A stretch of DNA of 64,000 nucleotides from Haematococcus lacustris (GCA_030144725.1 JASKMD010000022.1:62001-126000); one strand, 5' to 3'; shown: positions 22,798 to 35,370, counted from the first letter of the stretch. Made by a program: numbers and translations. The notes: generated by a model from the sequence alone, not told the origin.

Positions 22798-24832
22798 GCT
22801 CGGAGCTAATATTAGGGGACACACCCTAGTGCCGATAGCAACGCCAGACGTCCGTGCATTACACCATATGCGTCCCTACATGGAACCATCATCACGCTTC
22901 CATTTGTTGGCTTCACATGGGACACTGCAGTGGTGATGCAGACCCTAACGCCCTACAAGACACCCATGAAGACGACCAAGAAACTTTATCGATCCATACC
23001 GTAGCCCTCCTTTCTGCCTAACATACCCAGACGCATTCCGTGGTAGCTAGCAACACGCTGCCTTGGTGTGCGCAGGTGCACCTCTACGCCTTGTGTGCTG
23101 TCAGAAGTCAAAAGTGGTAAGCATGAGAACAAATGTAAGTGTCAAGTAGTAGCAACCACGCCTTCCTTGCAAGAGCGACAGCAGCCTAGTGTGGAGTGTG
23201 GAGAATATGTAGGCACACTTTGCTATGTAATGCTGTGTATTGCTGCAAAGAGTGGAGGCGGATGAAGCAATGCCTACCCATACCAGACACTGATGCTCAG
23301 CATGAGCTCTATTTGTCTGCCTTGCTTGTGTCTGCCCCACAACACCAGCCAATCATCAGGAAGTGGTCAGCTGTTGACAGTGGAGCCGTCACCTACAAGA
23401 GATAGCAGTGTCTATGTGACGCATGTAGGGGCACAGCTGTGTTGACATCGACCACAGCACTGCTTGAAAGATACTGCTTGCCTTCAACATCATGCAAGCT
23501 CGCAACAGCATGGCGCCTATGCACAAGTGCTTGACAGGACACCGCCAGCTGTACTAGCCTTGAACGCCTTGCCATGCACAGCAGTCTGCTTATGAGGTGC
23601 AGCCAGAATGAGGCATGAAGGTGCATGCACTAGATGAGTGGTTGCAAGCAAAGCCAGGTTGGCCTCGCCAGCATGCACCACATAGCAGCCTTGGCAAGAG
23701 CTCAGCTCACCACCTTTCACAGTTACGCCTTAAGTTGCCAGGCTACAAGGCCCAGGTCATGATGAAGAGGCAGCATGCAAGATGCCTTACCCCCAGCCAC
23801 ACACAGACATGGCAGCCTGACATGCGCAGGGCTAGCCCACACCAGGCAAGGGTCATCAGTGAGCCTAATCTACTTAACACCTCTGGCCTCCATCACTTGG
23901 CAACTGGCATGCCGTACTGTCTAAGCTGCCCACATGTGGCTAGGGGTCTCAGCAGCTGGTCAATGAGGTCAAGTATGCAACTACTCAGCATGCGTTCCCA
24001 TCTGCATGGGTGGACATGAGCTCAAGCTACCACTGGCAACTATCAATTGCCAAAAATCACACTTCACTCAGTGAAAACCCTGATGAGTACGGGCAGCATC
24101 TTCATGCATTCAGCGTGTGTCACTCAATTCTTAATCATACAGCAGGTCATTCCATCAGCTTGTGTCAGACTTGCATGCAACTGTCTGTGTGCGATACACA
24201 TGCAGCAGCACCCTATGTGCCCCACCACACCCACCGCAACATGCAGTGAAACATGTCAGGCACACAGCACTCTCGCTGTGCAGCCAGTCAGTCATGGTAT
24301 AACAATATCACATGGTCAGATGCATGTCAGATGCAGGGTACACATTGGTGTAGATGTGGGGCTCTGGATTGCACCACAGCCCGCCGGGCAAAGGCGGGAC
24401 TGATGCAGCGAGCCCCACTTCAGCCAGCACAGACAGGTAGATAGGTAGGGCACTGCGCATCTGCATAGGGGGCCCAGCAGTGGGTTCTGGCCAAACTCAG
24501 TCATGCATGATGCTGCCATCCCTGATATGCAGGAGTGTTCCGTACAGTGGCTAGCAGGGTGCTGTGGTTCTGCCAGCTCGCCATGGCAGCCATGACCGCC
24601 TGGTTGCTACCTGTAATGAGCTTAAAGCCATGGGGGAGCCTGCCACAGTGCTGCTTGGCTCCAGACACACCCACCGCCTTGCTGGACTGCATGACAGCTG
24701 CCAGCATCTGACGGCTGATCTACGCCAAACTCCACCCATGAGTGCAAACATGGCTGCTCCATATCCCACCCAGGTGCTGCTCTTCAATGCTGACATCAGG
24801 GGCCTGCTGCCAGGCCAGCATGATGGAGCAGC
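22798..24832. other. No gene recognised; 3' side of the helicase gene
   Basis: Mixed-composition DNA with short frames on both strands and no recognisable domain or exon series. The part just left of 24833 should hold the 3' UTR of the DEAD-box gene. A TGTAA, the usual green-algal poly(A) signal, overlaps its stop codon, and no clear second one is obvious. Confidence 0.4.
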
Positions 24833-27031
24833 TTACACACAGTACAGGCGCTCGTCAATGGCGGCAGGGATGGGCTTAATCTCTGTGCCCAGCTCTTGCT
24901 CAATGCGGTACCTGCCACAGGACACAACACACCTGGTGCATCAGCTCAATGGACACACACAGTAAAGCTGCTTACTACCCACCCCTGCTCACTGTACACA
25001 GCAAAATTGTTGGCCACCCAGCCGCGCCATGGACACACAGGGCATGCACCATCTAGGGGCTGGCCTGCTATCCATTGCATACTACACTCACAGGTTGAGT
25101 CGGTCTTCGTAGGTGATGAGGTTCACAGCCAAGCCAAGGTGGCCAAAACGGCCTGACCGGCCCACACGGTGGAGGTAGGTCTCAGCATTCTTGGGGAAGT
25201 CGAAGTTTATGACTACATTGACTGACTGGATGTCAATGCCGCGAGTAAAAAGGTCTGTGTAACCAAACATTGCAGCAGCACATGCATTGCTTCCAACCTC
25301 ACACATACACATACATGTTTTGTCAGCGCAAGCAGCAGCAACAGGATTATGGCATGATGCACGCCAATAAGCTCAGCCCCACCTGATTGTTGTAAGCCTG
25401 TCAGTGGCTGACAACTGCTATGTGTGAAGCACTCTGTGGTCACCTGATGAAACCAGGTTGCGGCACAGGCCATTGCGGAAGTCATGGAAAACACGGTTGC
25501 GATGGCTCTGGAGCATCTTGGCGTGGATGTAGAAGCAGGAGTAGCCCAGCTCAGTGATCTTCTTAGCCAGCAGCTCCACTCGGTTCACGGAGTTACAGAA
25601 GATGATGGATTGATTAATGCGCAGCTACACATCAGCAAGACAAGCTGCACTGACATCTGAGCAACTGTAAAGAAAGGGGCATTGAAGCTGTGAAGTGCAT
25701 TGCAAGGCCCAACTGCGCATGCACACATGCTGATGGAGCTAGCATGAACCCACTGAACATCCGAGCCAGGAAGAGCAGGGCTGATGCACAACTGATCCTT
25801 GAGCAGCACAGCTCCTGAGCCTTTGACTCACTTGCGCCACCTCACCTTGGAGAACAGTGTGTTCAGGCAGTGGACCTTCTGCTTCTCCTCCACAAAGGCA
25901 TAGTACTGGCTGAGGCCTTTCAGGGTCAACTCATCCATCAGGTTGATGATGTACGGCTTCTTCAAAAACTTCTCCTTGAAGTCTTTGACAGTGACAGGGA
26001 AGGTGGCAGAGTACAGCATGATTTGCCTCTCCTCAGGCAAGAAGTTGATGAGTTGCTCGATAATGGGCTGGAACTCAAAAGACAGAAGCTTGTCTGCCTG
26101 CAACACAGCAATGGCAATACCAGCAGGGGTTGCCCAAAGCCACAGGGGCACTCACAATCTGACTGCATTCACTATGCTATGCTCGCACCTCGTCCATGAT
26201 GAGGACTTTGCACTTATTTAGCTTGGCAATGCCCTTGCTGGCAAGATCAAGGATGCGGCCAGGGGTAGCGACCACAATGTGTATAGTCTGGTAGAGCCGC
26301 ATGATGTCATCTTTCAGGCTTGTCCCCCCGGTCGTCACCATGACCTCAACCTCCAAGTACTTGCCCAGCTCCTTGCAGACCTGGGCTGTCTGCAATGCTA
26401 GCTCACGGGTTGGTACCAAAACCATGGCTGCACACAAGGGAGCCAGCATATGAGTGGCTGCATCATTGGACAGCCAGTCATGTTGCTTCGCTCTTGACCA
26501 GCACTAACACTGTGAACAAGACGCATCATAAGGCGCACGAGGGTCGCTGACACTGGCCAGCAGAGTTAGTAAGAATAACAGAAGCCCGTCCGCAGCACGT
26601 CGGACTCTACGGAACAAGCTATACTAGCCGGCACTTGCCTTGAATCTCGTTTTTTGACGTGTCCACCCTTTCCAACATTGGGATGGAAAATGCGGCAGTC
26701 TTGCCAGTGCCGTTCTTCGCACGTGCCAGGACATCTCTGCCCGCCAGCGCAATGGGGATGCTTTCTTCTTGGATGGGGCTCGGTTTCTCAAAGCCCTTCT
26801 CGAAAATGCCCATCAGCAGCTGGCGTTTAAGGAAATAGTCCTCAAAGTCGTTGCCCTTGGTGTTTGTTACATCCTGCGGGCTCAGCTCCAGCAACGTCGC
26901 AGCATTAGCGAACGTCGCGAAATGTGCGCTGCCATCCAAGATCGACAGAGCGCGCTTGCCTCTGTACGGATCCGATGGTCCTTCGCTGGCAGGTGCAGCT
27001 TAGCTTTCCAGTTTTCGTCTGAAGCTGCCAT
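24833..27031 (-). CDS. DHH1: DEAD-box RNA helicase, DDX6/DHH1 (RCK/Me31B) type
   Basis: Complete seven-exon gene, 406 codons plus stop: 27031-26960, 26873-26639, 26427-26189, 26097-25846, 25624-25444, 25254-25092, 24911-24833; all phases agree. The start is chosen because [18 protein letters not shown] matches the family N-terminus. Motifs in order: [15 protein letters not shown] (Q), AKNGTGKT (I), PTRELALQ (Ia), [12 protein letters not shown] (Ib), DEAD (II, split by intron 3), SATFP (III), IIFCNS (IV), FTRGIDIQ (V), [10 protein letters not shown] (VI). It ends near [12 protein letters not shown]. Family role: cytoplasmic ATP-dependent remodelling of mRNPs, decapping activation and translational repression in P-bodies. 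Introns 1 and 2 use GC donors (AG|GCAAG). Length is normal for the family. Confidence 0.96.
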
Positions 27032-28641
27032 GAGATCCGCGCTGCCACTGCTTGAAGAGCCTGTTACCTTTGCACTGCGGTGTTGGCGGCTCTTTGCTTT
27101 CAAGATAGCAGTTTTTGCAGTTCAATGCGTAACTGACATGAACGAGGTCTCCGTGCATGTGGCCGGTGCAGGCTCCTCGGTAACCTCCTGACGAGGCCGT
27201 TGTTACCCTGTCCTTCAATGGGACTCCTCACTGTCCTGGTCGTGTGTCTCTATACCTTGCTGCCTCCGGGTCACGCTGAGACCCGGGTTTGTGTTGGTTG
27301 GCAGTCAAGCGGGTCAGTTAAGATCCTTGCACTCAATTGAAGTCCAGCGTTGTCTTCTGAGAGTGACACCAGGCGGCGGACCCATCAAAGTTTACCCGCA
27401 CTCAAGACACGTTAAACGATGCGGTTGGGACCTTGAAGGACAGCCCCTGCCTGCTTAAAACATTGGGAATAGTCAGTGGGGTACCCCGGCCGGCGTGAGC
27501 GAGGCGACCCAGGGACCGTGCATCAGATACATGGATCGCGAACGACCGTGAGTCAAGAACGTGGACAACAGGTCGCTGCCCGGCAGCTTGTTTAAGAGAG
27601 GCAGAGGCACTGCGGCAGGCGGAGCAGTCGCGGCAAACGGGACAGTCGCGGCAGGCGGAGCGGCAGGCCGAGCGGCAGGCGGACTGGCAGGCGGAGCGGA
27701 AGACCGAGCGGCAGGCGGAGCGGCAGGCCGAGCGCCAGGCGGAGCAGTCGCGGCAGGCGGAGCGGCAGGCCGAGCGGCAGGCGGAGCAGTCGCGGCAGGC
27801 GGAGCTCGGCCTACATTGATGCCATCACTAGTGGCATTACCTGGTTATCTCCTGGCCACCGGCACTGATCGATTGACTGCGGACCTGCCAGCCTGCTGTG
27901 CATTGCTATGGCCATGGCACCGTATAGCGGTTGGTGGTGGGACCCTAAGCAGAAGCACAGGGACACGTTCCTTCACTACTCCCTCTGGTGTACACCTGCT
28001 CCACACGGTAGCTCTGATCAGCTTGGGTCACACCAGGGCTGCATCAGGTCATCATGACCGCGTCCTGGTGGTCTGGTGTGGCACTGCAGGTGCCCACCAG
28101 CAGGCCCAGCCCCAGCCCCACCATCACCGGCCTGCTCCAACCCAACCAGGGCGGTGGGGGACAACAGGCCTTCAGCTGCGCCTCTTGCCAAACCGGGCCA
28201 CAGCTGGGCAGCACGCAGCAGGCAGACAGCAGTGAGCAGCGCCTGCCCTGCACCCAGCAGCCTCAGGTGCGGCCCGCTGCCCGCCATATGGGGTCACATG
28301 GGGAAAGGGAGGGGAGTGCCCACGGCTGTCAGGACAGCCAGCCGGACGGCTCCTCACTGCTCCAATCCATCTCTCTGTGGAGCTGTCACCACCCAAGGCT
28401 CCATCCACCCAGGCCATTGCGCCACAGTGGGAGGGCCACAGCCAGAGCTGGGTGGCCACTGCCAGGCCGCTCCTCGCCCACAACCAGGGGATTACCAGCA
28501 CCAGGGGGTAACCAGCACCAGCCATGTCAGGCAGCCAGGAGCCTGGTTGGGAGCACTGAGCAGTGAGTGAGGGGGTTGGGGGCTGTCCAGCTGACCTCCC
28601 CCACCCCACCCTCAGACTGTGACCTCATGTCCCTCAGCTGC
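27032..28641. other. Intergenic region between helicase and SET gene
   Basis: The promoter side of the helicase gene lies just above 27031. No definite promoter motif is visible. A plus-strand frame from 27561 is open mostly because of the GC-rich minisatellite at 27608-27807, and I do not call it. 28000-28600 has open frames on both strands without a recognisable domain. Confidence 0.45.
27608..27807. repeat. GGCAGGCGGAGCGGCAGGCCGA minisatellite
   Basis: Irregular 11-12 bp units (GCGGCAGGCGGA / GCGGCAGGCCGA, with some GCAGTCGCGGCA), sometimes paired into higher units. Its plus-strand translation is Ala/Gly/Arg-rich low complexity. Confidence 0.85.
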
Positions 28642-31600
28642 CTACTTGGCCAGCATGCCCTGCAAGCGCTGGATCTCATTGGACAGGGCGGTCCGACGGC
28701 GCCTGCAGCACAGCAGCACGCCCTGCAGGCTGCGCCTGGCTGCTAGCCACAAGAGGGGCAGTTCCTCCAGCTGCCACACACCAGGTAGGGGGGTCAGGTG
28801 CACAGGGCAGCACAGGGGTGCCCAGGGCGCCTGGCTGTGAGGCAGCCAGCTGCAGAGCACGGACCCACCTCAGCCCCAGCCTACCACTTCAGGCCACCTC
28901 GCCTGGCGGTCAACTAGTAGCAGCGCTGCTACGCTGCCCCCCCCCCCAGCAGCAGCTGACAGCCCGGTGCCGCCAGTGTGGGTCAGGACAGCCTCCTGGG
29001 TGGCCGCCACTGCCAGGCTGCAGCTGCCCCTGGCCCTGCACAGCCTGCCGCCTAGCCGCCCCGCAGCCGCACCCACCGCCTGAACTCCGCCAGCAAGGGG
29101 CGCAGCCAAGGGCGCTGCTGCACGGCCTGGTCCAGCTCAGGGTCAGCCAGGGCCGCTGCTGCCGTGCTGGCCTGCAGGGGCGGGGTCAAGGGGTGCAGCG
29201 CCCAGGTGGCGGCACCACCAGCACAGCGCACCAGGCAGGAGGGGCAGGGCCGGTGCGCAGCCTGGCTGAGAGGCAAGGGGCAGGGCTGGCGCTGTGCAGC
29301 CAAGCTGCTGTAGGCTCGTCTAGGCCCTGTTGACCAGCCTGGACGGTATGGAGGGGGGGACGCCCACAGCTGCCCTGGCTCGAGCCATAGCCTGTGAGGG
29401 GCAGGTGCCATAGCCTGTGTGGGTGTGCCGCCCCCCGCCCCTCACCAGCTCAGCCTCGGCCCTGTGAGCCTGGTCCAGCCGGTCCTGCAGCCGCTGCACC
29501 TCCCTGCGCACCTGCTGGGCCGTACCTGGGGGCAGCAGCGGCAGCAGCAGCAGGGGTGCTGCGCCTGACCTGGGTCTCTGGGCAGCAGGGGGGCCTGGAG
29601 GGTGGCGGCAGAGGGCGGGGGGAGGGGGGGGCGTGTGCCTACAGCAGGGGGGGGTTGGAGGAGTGGGGGAAGGGCAGGGAAGCTGCGTGTGCCGCAGCAG
29701 GGGTCGCACCCTGCAGGGCGCGTGAGTAGCCCCGCCAGGGCCCCTCCAGGGGGTCCACCAGCAGCTGGGAGCCGGTGTCGTCATAGCTGCGGCCAGGCAG
29801 GCAGCCGGGCAGGCAGGCAAGGCAGGGCGCAGCAGAGTCCATATGGGGGAGCTATGGGGGGGAGGGGGAAGAACAGAGGGAGGAGGAAAGGGGGGAGAGG
29901 GAGGGGGGAGGGGAGGGAGGGGGGAGGGGAGGGGGGTGGCGGGTTGCTGGCTCACAGGTCTTGGTCATCAGGGTCGGGGCGCATGGCCCTGTATGCGGGG
30001 TGGTCCACAGCGCACAGGGCAGGCGCTGCACGCAGGGGCAAGCAGGCAGGGGCAGGGCTGCGGGCTCACATGCCTTGCCTGCACCGCTTACCCTCCTTGC
30101 CCCTACACACTGTACTACTGGGCTACGCTACTGTACACTACACACTGGGACTGCGCCTACCCCTACACAGTCGCCCCTTGCCCCTGGTTGACGAAGTAGC
30201 AGGGCGCTGCAGCAGCGGTGCGGTGAGCAGCGAGAGGCCTGTCCCCCTGCCCAGCGCTGACCCAGCTGCCCAGGCTGTGAGACTGGGGCAGTGTGAGGCG
30301 GCAGTGCGGCAGGCCGCTGCCATGCACTGAGTAGGGGGTGCATGAGGGGGCAGAGCTGGCTGACCTTGGGCCTGCGCGGGGTCCATGAAGCCGTAGTACA
30401 ACAGCGCCTCGTCGTCCCGCAGCCCGCTGTGGTACCTGAACAGCAGCTGCGAGCAGGCAGGCCAGGCAAGGCACGGCACAGTGGCTGGGCGTCCCCACAT
30501 CAAGACAGCTCGACACATGGGGTCCATGAAACTGTGTACGGCAGCCACGCCACCAGGCGCATGCTGCTGCTGCTGATGATGATGATGTTGCAGGTGCTGC
30601 TGCTGCTGTTGAAGCTGACAGCAGCTGGGTCCCAGGCGGCAGGGCTGGCTGCTTGGGGCTGGCTGAACAAGTCGTGCTGTGAGGGCTGAGTCAGAGGGGT
30701 TCAGGGCTGCAGCTCATCTGCCAGGCTGCCCTGGTGCTGCTGCCAGGCGCTGCGCCTCACCTCCTCACCTGCCCTGAGGGGGCGCAGGGCCACCGCCTTG
30801 TTGCGCCGCCGGTAGCGCGCTGCCGCCTGTCGCGGTGCCCCACATGGGCGGGCTAGGCAGCCAGGCGGCATGGAGGGCTGCTGCTGCCGCTTGCCCTGGC
30901 CGCCGTCCGAGTCCGAGCTGTTGCTGCCGTTGTCGCTGGTGACGGAGGCTGAGGAGGAGTCTGAGGAGGACATCATGGCGGCTGAGGGCCTGGCCCCGCT
31001 GTGATTGACCTGCAGCGCACCGCACAGCCTCACCCACAGCACCGGGCCACAGCAGCAGGGCAGGCTGAGCCAGTGGGGGCAGCTGGGGGCTCTGTGGGAA
31101 CAGAACAAGGCCAGGCAGTACACAGCAGTACACAGTGAAGCGCTTGAGCTGTACAGCCATGGGAACCCTCCTGGCAGAGTGGCCCTAGGTGGAGGTGGGT
31201 GGGTAGGGCAGGCTGGGGTGAGGGGGATGCCCTGTGTGAGGGGATGAAGGGGAGGCCTGGGGGGGTGGGGGGGTGAGGGCCAGCAGCAGCCTAGGCCAGG
31301 TCAGGGCGCAGCCCGCATGCCCCCAGCAGCCCGGCCTAGCCCCTGCAGTGCAGGCCTGCGCCCACCTGCTGCCAGCGCCCACCCACCATGTCCATGAGGG
31401 GCAGCAGCACCATGGTCCCCGGCAGGCTGCTCTGGATGCTGCGGGAGCACAGCTGCGGGGCACAAGGCAGCGACAGCACTGGAGGGGCAGGCCATCAACC
31501 ATCAGCCTGCAGCCGGCTGCCAGACAACTCTATGGGAAGGACTCTAGGGCACTAGCCTAGGAGGTCCCGCCACCTCCTAGTCCCCACTACCCGGCACCCT

Positions 31601-33690
31601 CTCTCCCCTTCCCACTCCCCACCCCCTCTCTGCCCCTCCCTTCCTCTCCCCCCCTCCCCCTCTCCCGCTGCGCCCTGTGGCCTGCAAGCTGCCCCCTCCA
31701 CCCCCCAGGCCCTGACCCACCAGGGCAGCGGCCCACTCCACGTCTTCAAGGCTGGCTACCTGAGCCGGGCCGCCCTCCCCCCCACCCACTGCTGCCCCCC
31801 TGCTCGCCCTGCTGGGTGACGCCCCAGCCACACTGCGGGGCCAGCAGCAGCAGCAGGGGGCCGCCTCAGCAGCAGCCAAAGTCAGGGGGAAGGGGGCGCC
31901 CCGGCACGCCGCACCAGCCTGAGCCGCCCCCCAGGTCCCCCCCGCAGCAGCAGCAGCAGGAGGATCAGTGGCTGCGGCCTGGGCCAGGTGGCCGGTGGCA
32001 AACACGCGGCGTGCCCGGCCCTTCAGCACACGTACCACACGCTCCTGCAGGCAGCGGGGCACAGCAGCGGCCTGGACCTAACCCCACAGGCCTCGGCTTC
32101 AGCCCCCCTGCCTGGCCTCCCTGCCCTGCCTGGCTGCAGCCCTGGCCCCCCTTGCAGGTGATGGCTGAGGGCTGGCAGCTGGCCCCACCCGCAGCCCCAG
32201 GGCCCGGCACGGGTCAGGCAGGAGCAGGTGAGCCTGCTGCTGGCAGGGGGCGCTCACCAGGTCAGGGCAGGCCAGCAGGGGCAGGGCTGCCAGGGGGAAG
32301 TTGTACCCTGTCAGCAGCTGGTGGGGGCCAGGCAGTGTGGCCACATAAGGCTGGCGGGGCCCGGGCCAACAAGGCTGGAGGCTGGTCCCACCGCCCCGCT
32401 GCTCAGCCTGTGGGGGTGTGGGGCGCTCTGAAGGGTCAGGGGTGGGGGCCTCAGGCGCTGCGCCCTGCTGGCTGTCCCCACAGCCGGCGCCAGGGTCAGT
32501 GCAGGGGCAGCCGGGGGCGCAGCTACCAGGCGGCCTGAGCCCCTGATCGCCCCACTGCTGCGTGTACCCCCCCGGCTGGGCCTCCCCTCCCCTGCCCTCC
32601 TGGGGCTGAGCCACACTGTCCCTGTCCCCTCCCCCCTCCTTCCCACCACCCCCTTCCCCCCCCGCTGCCGTCAGGGCGGTGCCTGCCATGTCCCCCACCA
32701 GCCTGGGGCTGACGGCCAACTGCTGCAGCCCCCTCTCCAGGTCGGGTAGGCAGGCAGGGCCATGCGCTGGCGGGGCGGCGCTGCCCTGGCCCTGGCTGAG
32801 CTCCTGGGCCCTGGGTGTTGGCTGCTGCTGGCAACGCCGCCAGGTGAGCACCTCACGCAGCAGGAGGGGGGCGGCAAACTGCAGCAGCAGACATGGCAGC
32901 AGGGGGGTGCATGGAGCAGGTAAGGTCCAGGACACCAACATGCCCCACTCCACACCAACAGCCCACTAACCCACTGCCTGCCCACTGCCTGCCCACTGCC
33001 TGCCTAGGTGGCAGCCCAAGGCCGCTCAGCCCTGGTTCTCAGCGCTGCCAAGCAGGTGCAGGCTCCAGCGGGCCAGCGCTGCTTGGCTGCTTGGCTGCAC
33101 TGCCACCCTTGCCAGCTGGCAGCCCTGTCATGGCCACGCCTACAGAGCTCCACTGTGCTGGCCAGGCCACCACCACACCAGCAGGTGCCTACCACACCCC
33201 AGGCAGCTGACAGCAGGCAGCAGGCTGTGCGGCGGGAAGGCGAGGCAGGCCCCCCTCCCTCCCCGCTTGGTCCCAGGCGCTGTGCAGTGCTGACCAGCAG
33301 TGGCAGGGGGCGGTGTCGTCACGTCCAGCTCACCGCCGAGTCTGTGTAAGGCAGGGGCAGCGCCATGCGGGCGGGACAGCTCAGCAGCAGCCCCCCCTCC
33401 GCCGTGTCCTGGGCAGCCACCAGACCTCGAGGAATGCCCCCAGAGCCCCCACTGAAACGCACAGCTACCTGCGGAGGAGGCCGGGTCAGGGAGGCCGGGC
33501 CTGCAGCTGCCATGTGCATGGGGCTAGTTGCGTCGCGGGCTAGTTTCAGCGACGGCGTTAGCAAAACAGTATACGTGGTTTGCCGACTCCTTATGCGCGC
33601 TGATATAGCGCTCATGTTAGCAGCTGGCCGCACCACTGCACGTCGCTGCTGCCGCACCCAGTCCAGGAGCTGGTCCTCTGCGCTGCTCAT
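28642..33690 (-). CDS. SET-domain protein, SETD3 / Rubisco-LSMT-like
   Basis: Multi-exon gene assembled by eye; only some borders are secure. Exon 1 starts at 33690 (MSSAEDQLLDWVRQQRR). Exon 2 (33468-33334) reads GGIPRGLVAAQDTAEGGLLL, the SET entry motif. Later pieces: FAAPLLLREVLTWRR (about 32870), PYVATLPGPHQLLTGYNFPL (about 32330), VASLEDVEWAAALV (about 31760), LCSRSIQSSLPGTMVLLPLM then DM|VNHSGARPSA (31460-31390 joined to 31013), a Ser/Asp-rich insert, then FRYHSGLRDDEALLYYGFMD (about 30430). A helical C-terminal region follows, with VRREVQRLQDRLDQAHRAEA and DPELDQAVQQRPWLRPLLAE, ending LSNEIQRLQGMLAK at 28642. The DM-NHS and YYGF motifs fit the split SET fold of protein lysine or histidine methyltransferases of this class. 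The Asp/Ser insert after NHS is unusual. The substrate cannot be told. Confidence 0.75.
33115..33320 (-). repeat. 206-bp intronic repeat, copy in the SET gene
   Basis: Nearly identical over 206 bp to 41388-41593, which lies in an intron of the kelch gene; I count only about three mismatches. Both copies have the same orientation relative to transcription. In the SET gene the repeat starts 13 bp downstream of the exon 2 donor (intron begins at 33333). No ORF or terminal inverted repeats are visible. Confidence 0.93.
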
Positions 33691-34379
33691 GCTTATCAGC
33701 ACAGCTGTCACGTCATCATGCGGGTGCGCAGCTCGTCAAAGGTCACGGCTCAAAACTGCGAAATGTTCGGTACATGCACGGATCGCATGCCAACTCCGCG
33801 GCGCCGGACTGCGTCGTCCGATTCGAGCCTGCGTTGACCATCAGCAGGCTTCCCGCAAGAGCTTCCTGACCCGCGCCCTCGCCCTCGCTTAACTGCGTAC
33901 AGCAGCCAGGGCGTCCCATCGCCATACTTGTGTGTATGTCCGCTGAGCCGCAACAAGTCATGGCCTGTGGTGCTGTACCCGCTTCGCGCGCATGATGTCT
34001 ACCAGTGCCAGCCAGCCTGCGGCGCCGTTGAGGGTGGGAAGCGGGGCAGCGCGGGATGTGGGCACTGCGCTGCCCCAGGTGCAGCATGCCAGGCCTCAGC
34101 TCAGCCCGCTGCTCTTTGTTTTGGTCCCATCATTATAATCCCCTTCAAAGCAATGGGAAGAAAGAGGAGATGAAGCCACCTTACAGGGTTAGCTGACCTC
34201 GGCCCAGCACCCAGGTTGTGAGGTGCTTCGAATCCCACCCACCACCACCCAATAAAGCGAACAAAAGCGCTCAGCCCCAGCTACTTCCCTTCCACACTAT
34301 CCTGAGCCACCAAGCAGTGTCTGGCACCCCTCTCACTCTCAGTTCCCACAGCACCCACGCAGCCAGGCAACCGCATGGC
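33691..34379. other. Upstream of the SET gene; no gene recognised
   Basis: This should contain the SET gene promoter. Open frames on both strands around 33743-34173 have no recognisable domain. Confidence 0.4.
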
Positions 34380-34530
34380 CAGCAGCCTGGGCCCAGCACA
34401 CCCTGCCAGGCAAGCGCAAGAAGCAGCGAAGGAGGCTACTCCAGCAAACCGGTGTGCATTACGGGAGGAGACTCCGCCTGGGTCGCAGCCGCCAGCCAAG
34501 CGCACCAAGGCTGAACCAAGTGCCTGATGC
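34380..34530 (+). pseudogene. Short relic of the Fanzor-like family linker
   Basis: One frame reads EETPPGSQPPAKRTKAEPSA and then a stop. This matches the linker of the better copies (GPSTPLPAKRSKRTKAEPEA at 62 kb). The RuvC-III part is missing. The assignment rests on this low-complexity linker only, so it is weaker than the other copies. Confidence 0.45.
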
Positions 34531-34934
34531 CCCGCCCTCAAGTGTCCCCAGTGAGCCAAGGCCCTGGTGAGCTGCAGAGGCATGTGAGGCGTGTGAGCCA
34601 CACCTACTGCTGCTGCCGCCGCATCCGTTGCCGACTGACTGCCACCGGCTACCGGGCCTTGAGGTGCCTCAAGGGTTTTGCCAGGACAGACATTGCCAAC
34701 CTCCTCTCCCGAGTCGATGCAGGGCCCAACGTTCTGACGCGGGACACAACAGGGTGAGCCCAGCTGCCACAAGATGATGGCCATGCAGCTCCAACACACA
34801 GCGGGTGCAGCAATGGGGCGAAGTGGACCCAGGTCTCCATGCACCGTTGGCTTGCGCTGGGCGAGGAACACCGAGCTTGACAGTGCTGGCTAAGTCCCCC
34901 TGGCCCAATGGAGGTGTGGTTGCCTAGCGTCACA
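34531..34934. other. No gene recognised
   Basis: A plus frame at 34527-34757 (with RYLKGFA-like RCLKGFARTDIANLL) matches nothing I know. It lies between a Fanzor-like relic and a LINE relic and is probably also decayed mobile DNA. Confidence 0.35.
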
Positions 34935-35370
34935 GCGTGTGGGGCACCGCCTTCCCTGGGCATGATACTCAGCTCTCTAACCCACTGCAAGCACGCATGC
35001 TCAGCCTCCTCAGGTCTGGTGCCAGGGTGCGCAGCTCAGTGTCCGGCCTGATGGTGTTGCATGGGTTGGTGCAGGTGCCCCTCCAGCTCTGCAATCCACA
35101 ACGACCTGCTGATGAGGGTAATCATGGCAGACAAAGAGCTACGCAGTGGAAGCCAGGCCAGTCGGCGCGCTCACTTCCAGCTGGCTGTCAGGGAGTTGAG
35201 GGGGAGGAGCACTAACTTGTTGTTGACCAAGTGGCTTGAACGGTGAGGAGGGGTGCTCCCATGCGGGAAAGTCCAAGCATTTACCTTCTTCACACGGCTC
35301 AGTTTGATGGGGTTGTTTTTGTTGACCGCACATGCACAAGATGCACCGGCCCACCACCACCTCAGGCGGC
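34935..35370 (+). pseudogene. Second LINE ORF2 C-terminal relic
   Basis: Reads VWGTAFPGHDTQLSNPLQAR, then SSVSGLMVLHGLVQVPLQLC, then (frame shifted) LLMRVIMADKELRSGSQASR, then DRTCTRCTG of the zinc knuckle. All have direct counterparts in the RT relic at 21.7-22.4 kb. About 120 bp of the middle is deleted and the frame is broken several times. Same family, more decayed copy. Confidence 0.85.

Noticed and set aside
27561..28235. Ala/Gly-rich 224-residue plus-strand protein
   Set aside because: The open frame is produced by the GGCAGGCGGAGC minisatellite; downstream sequence shows no domain or splice pattern.
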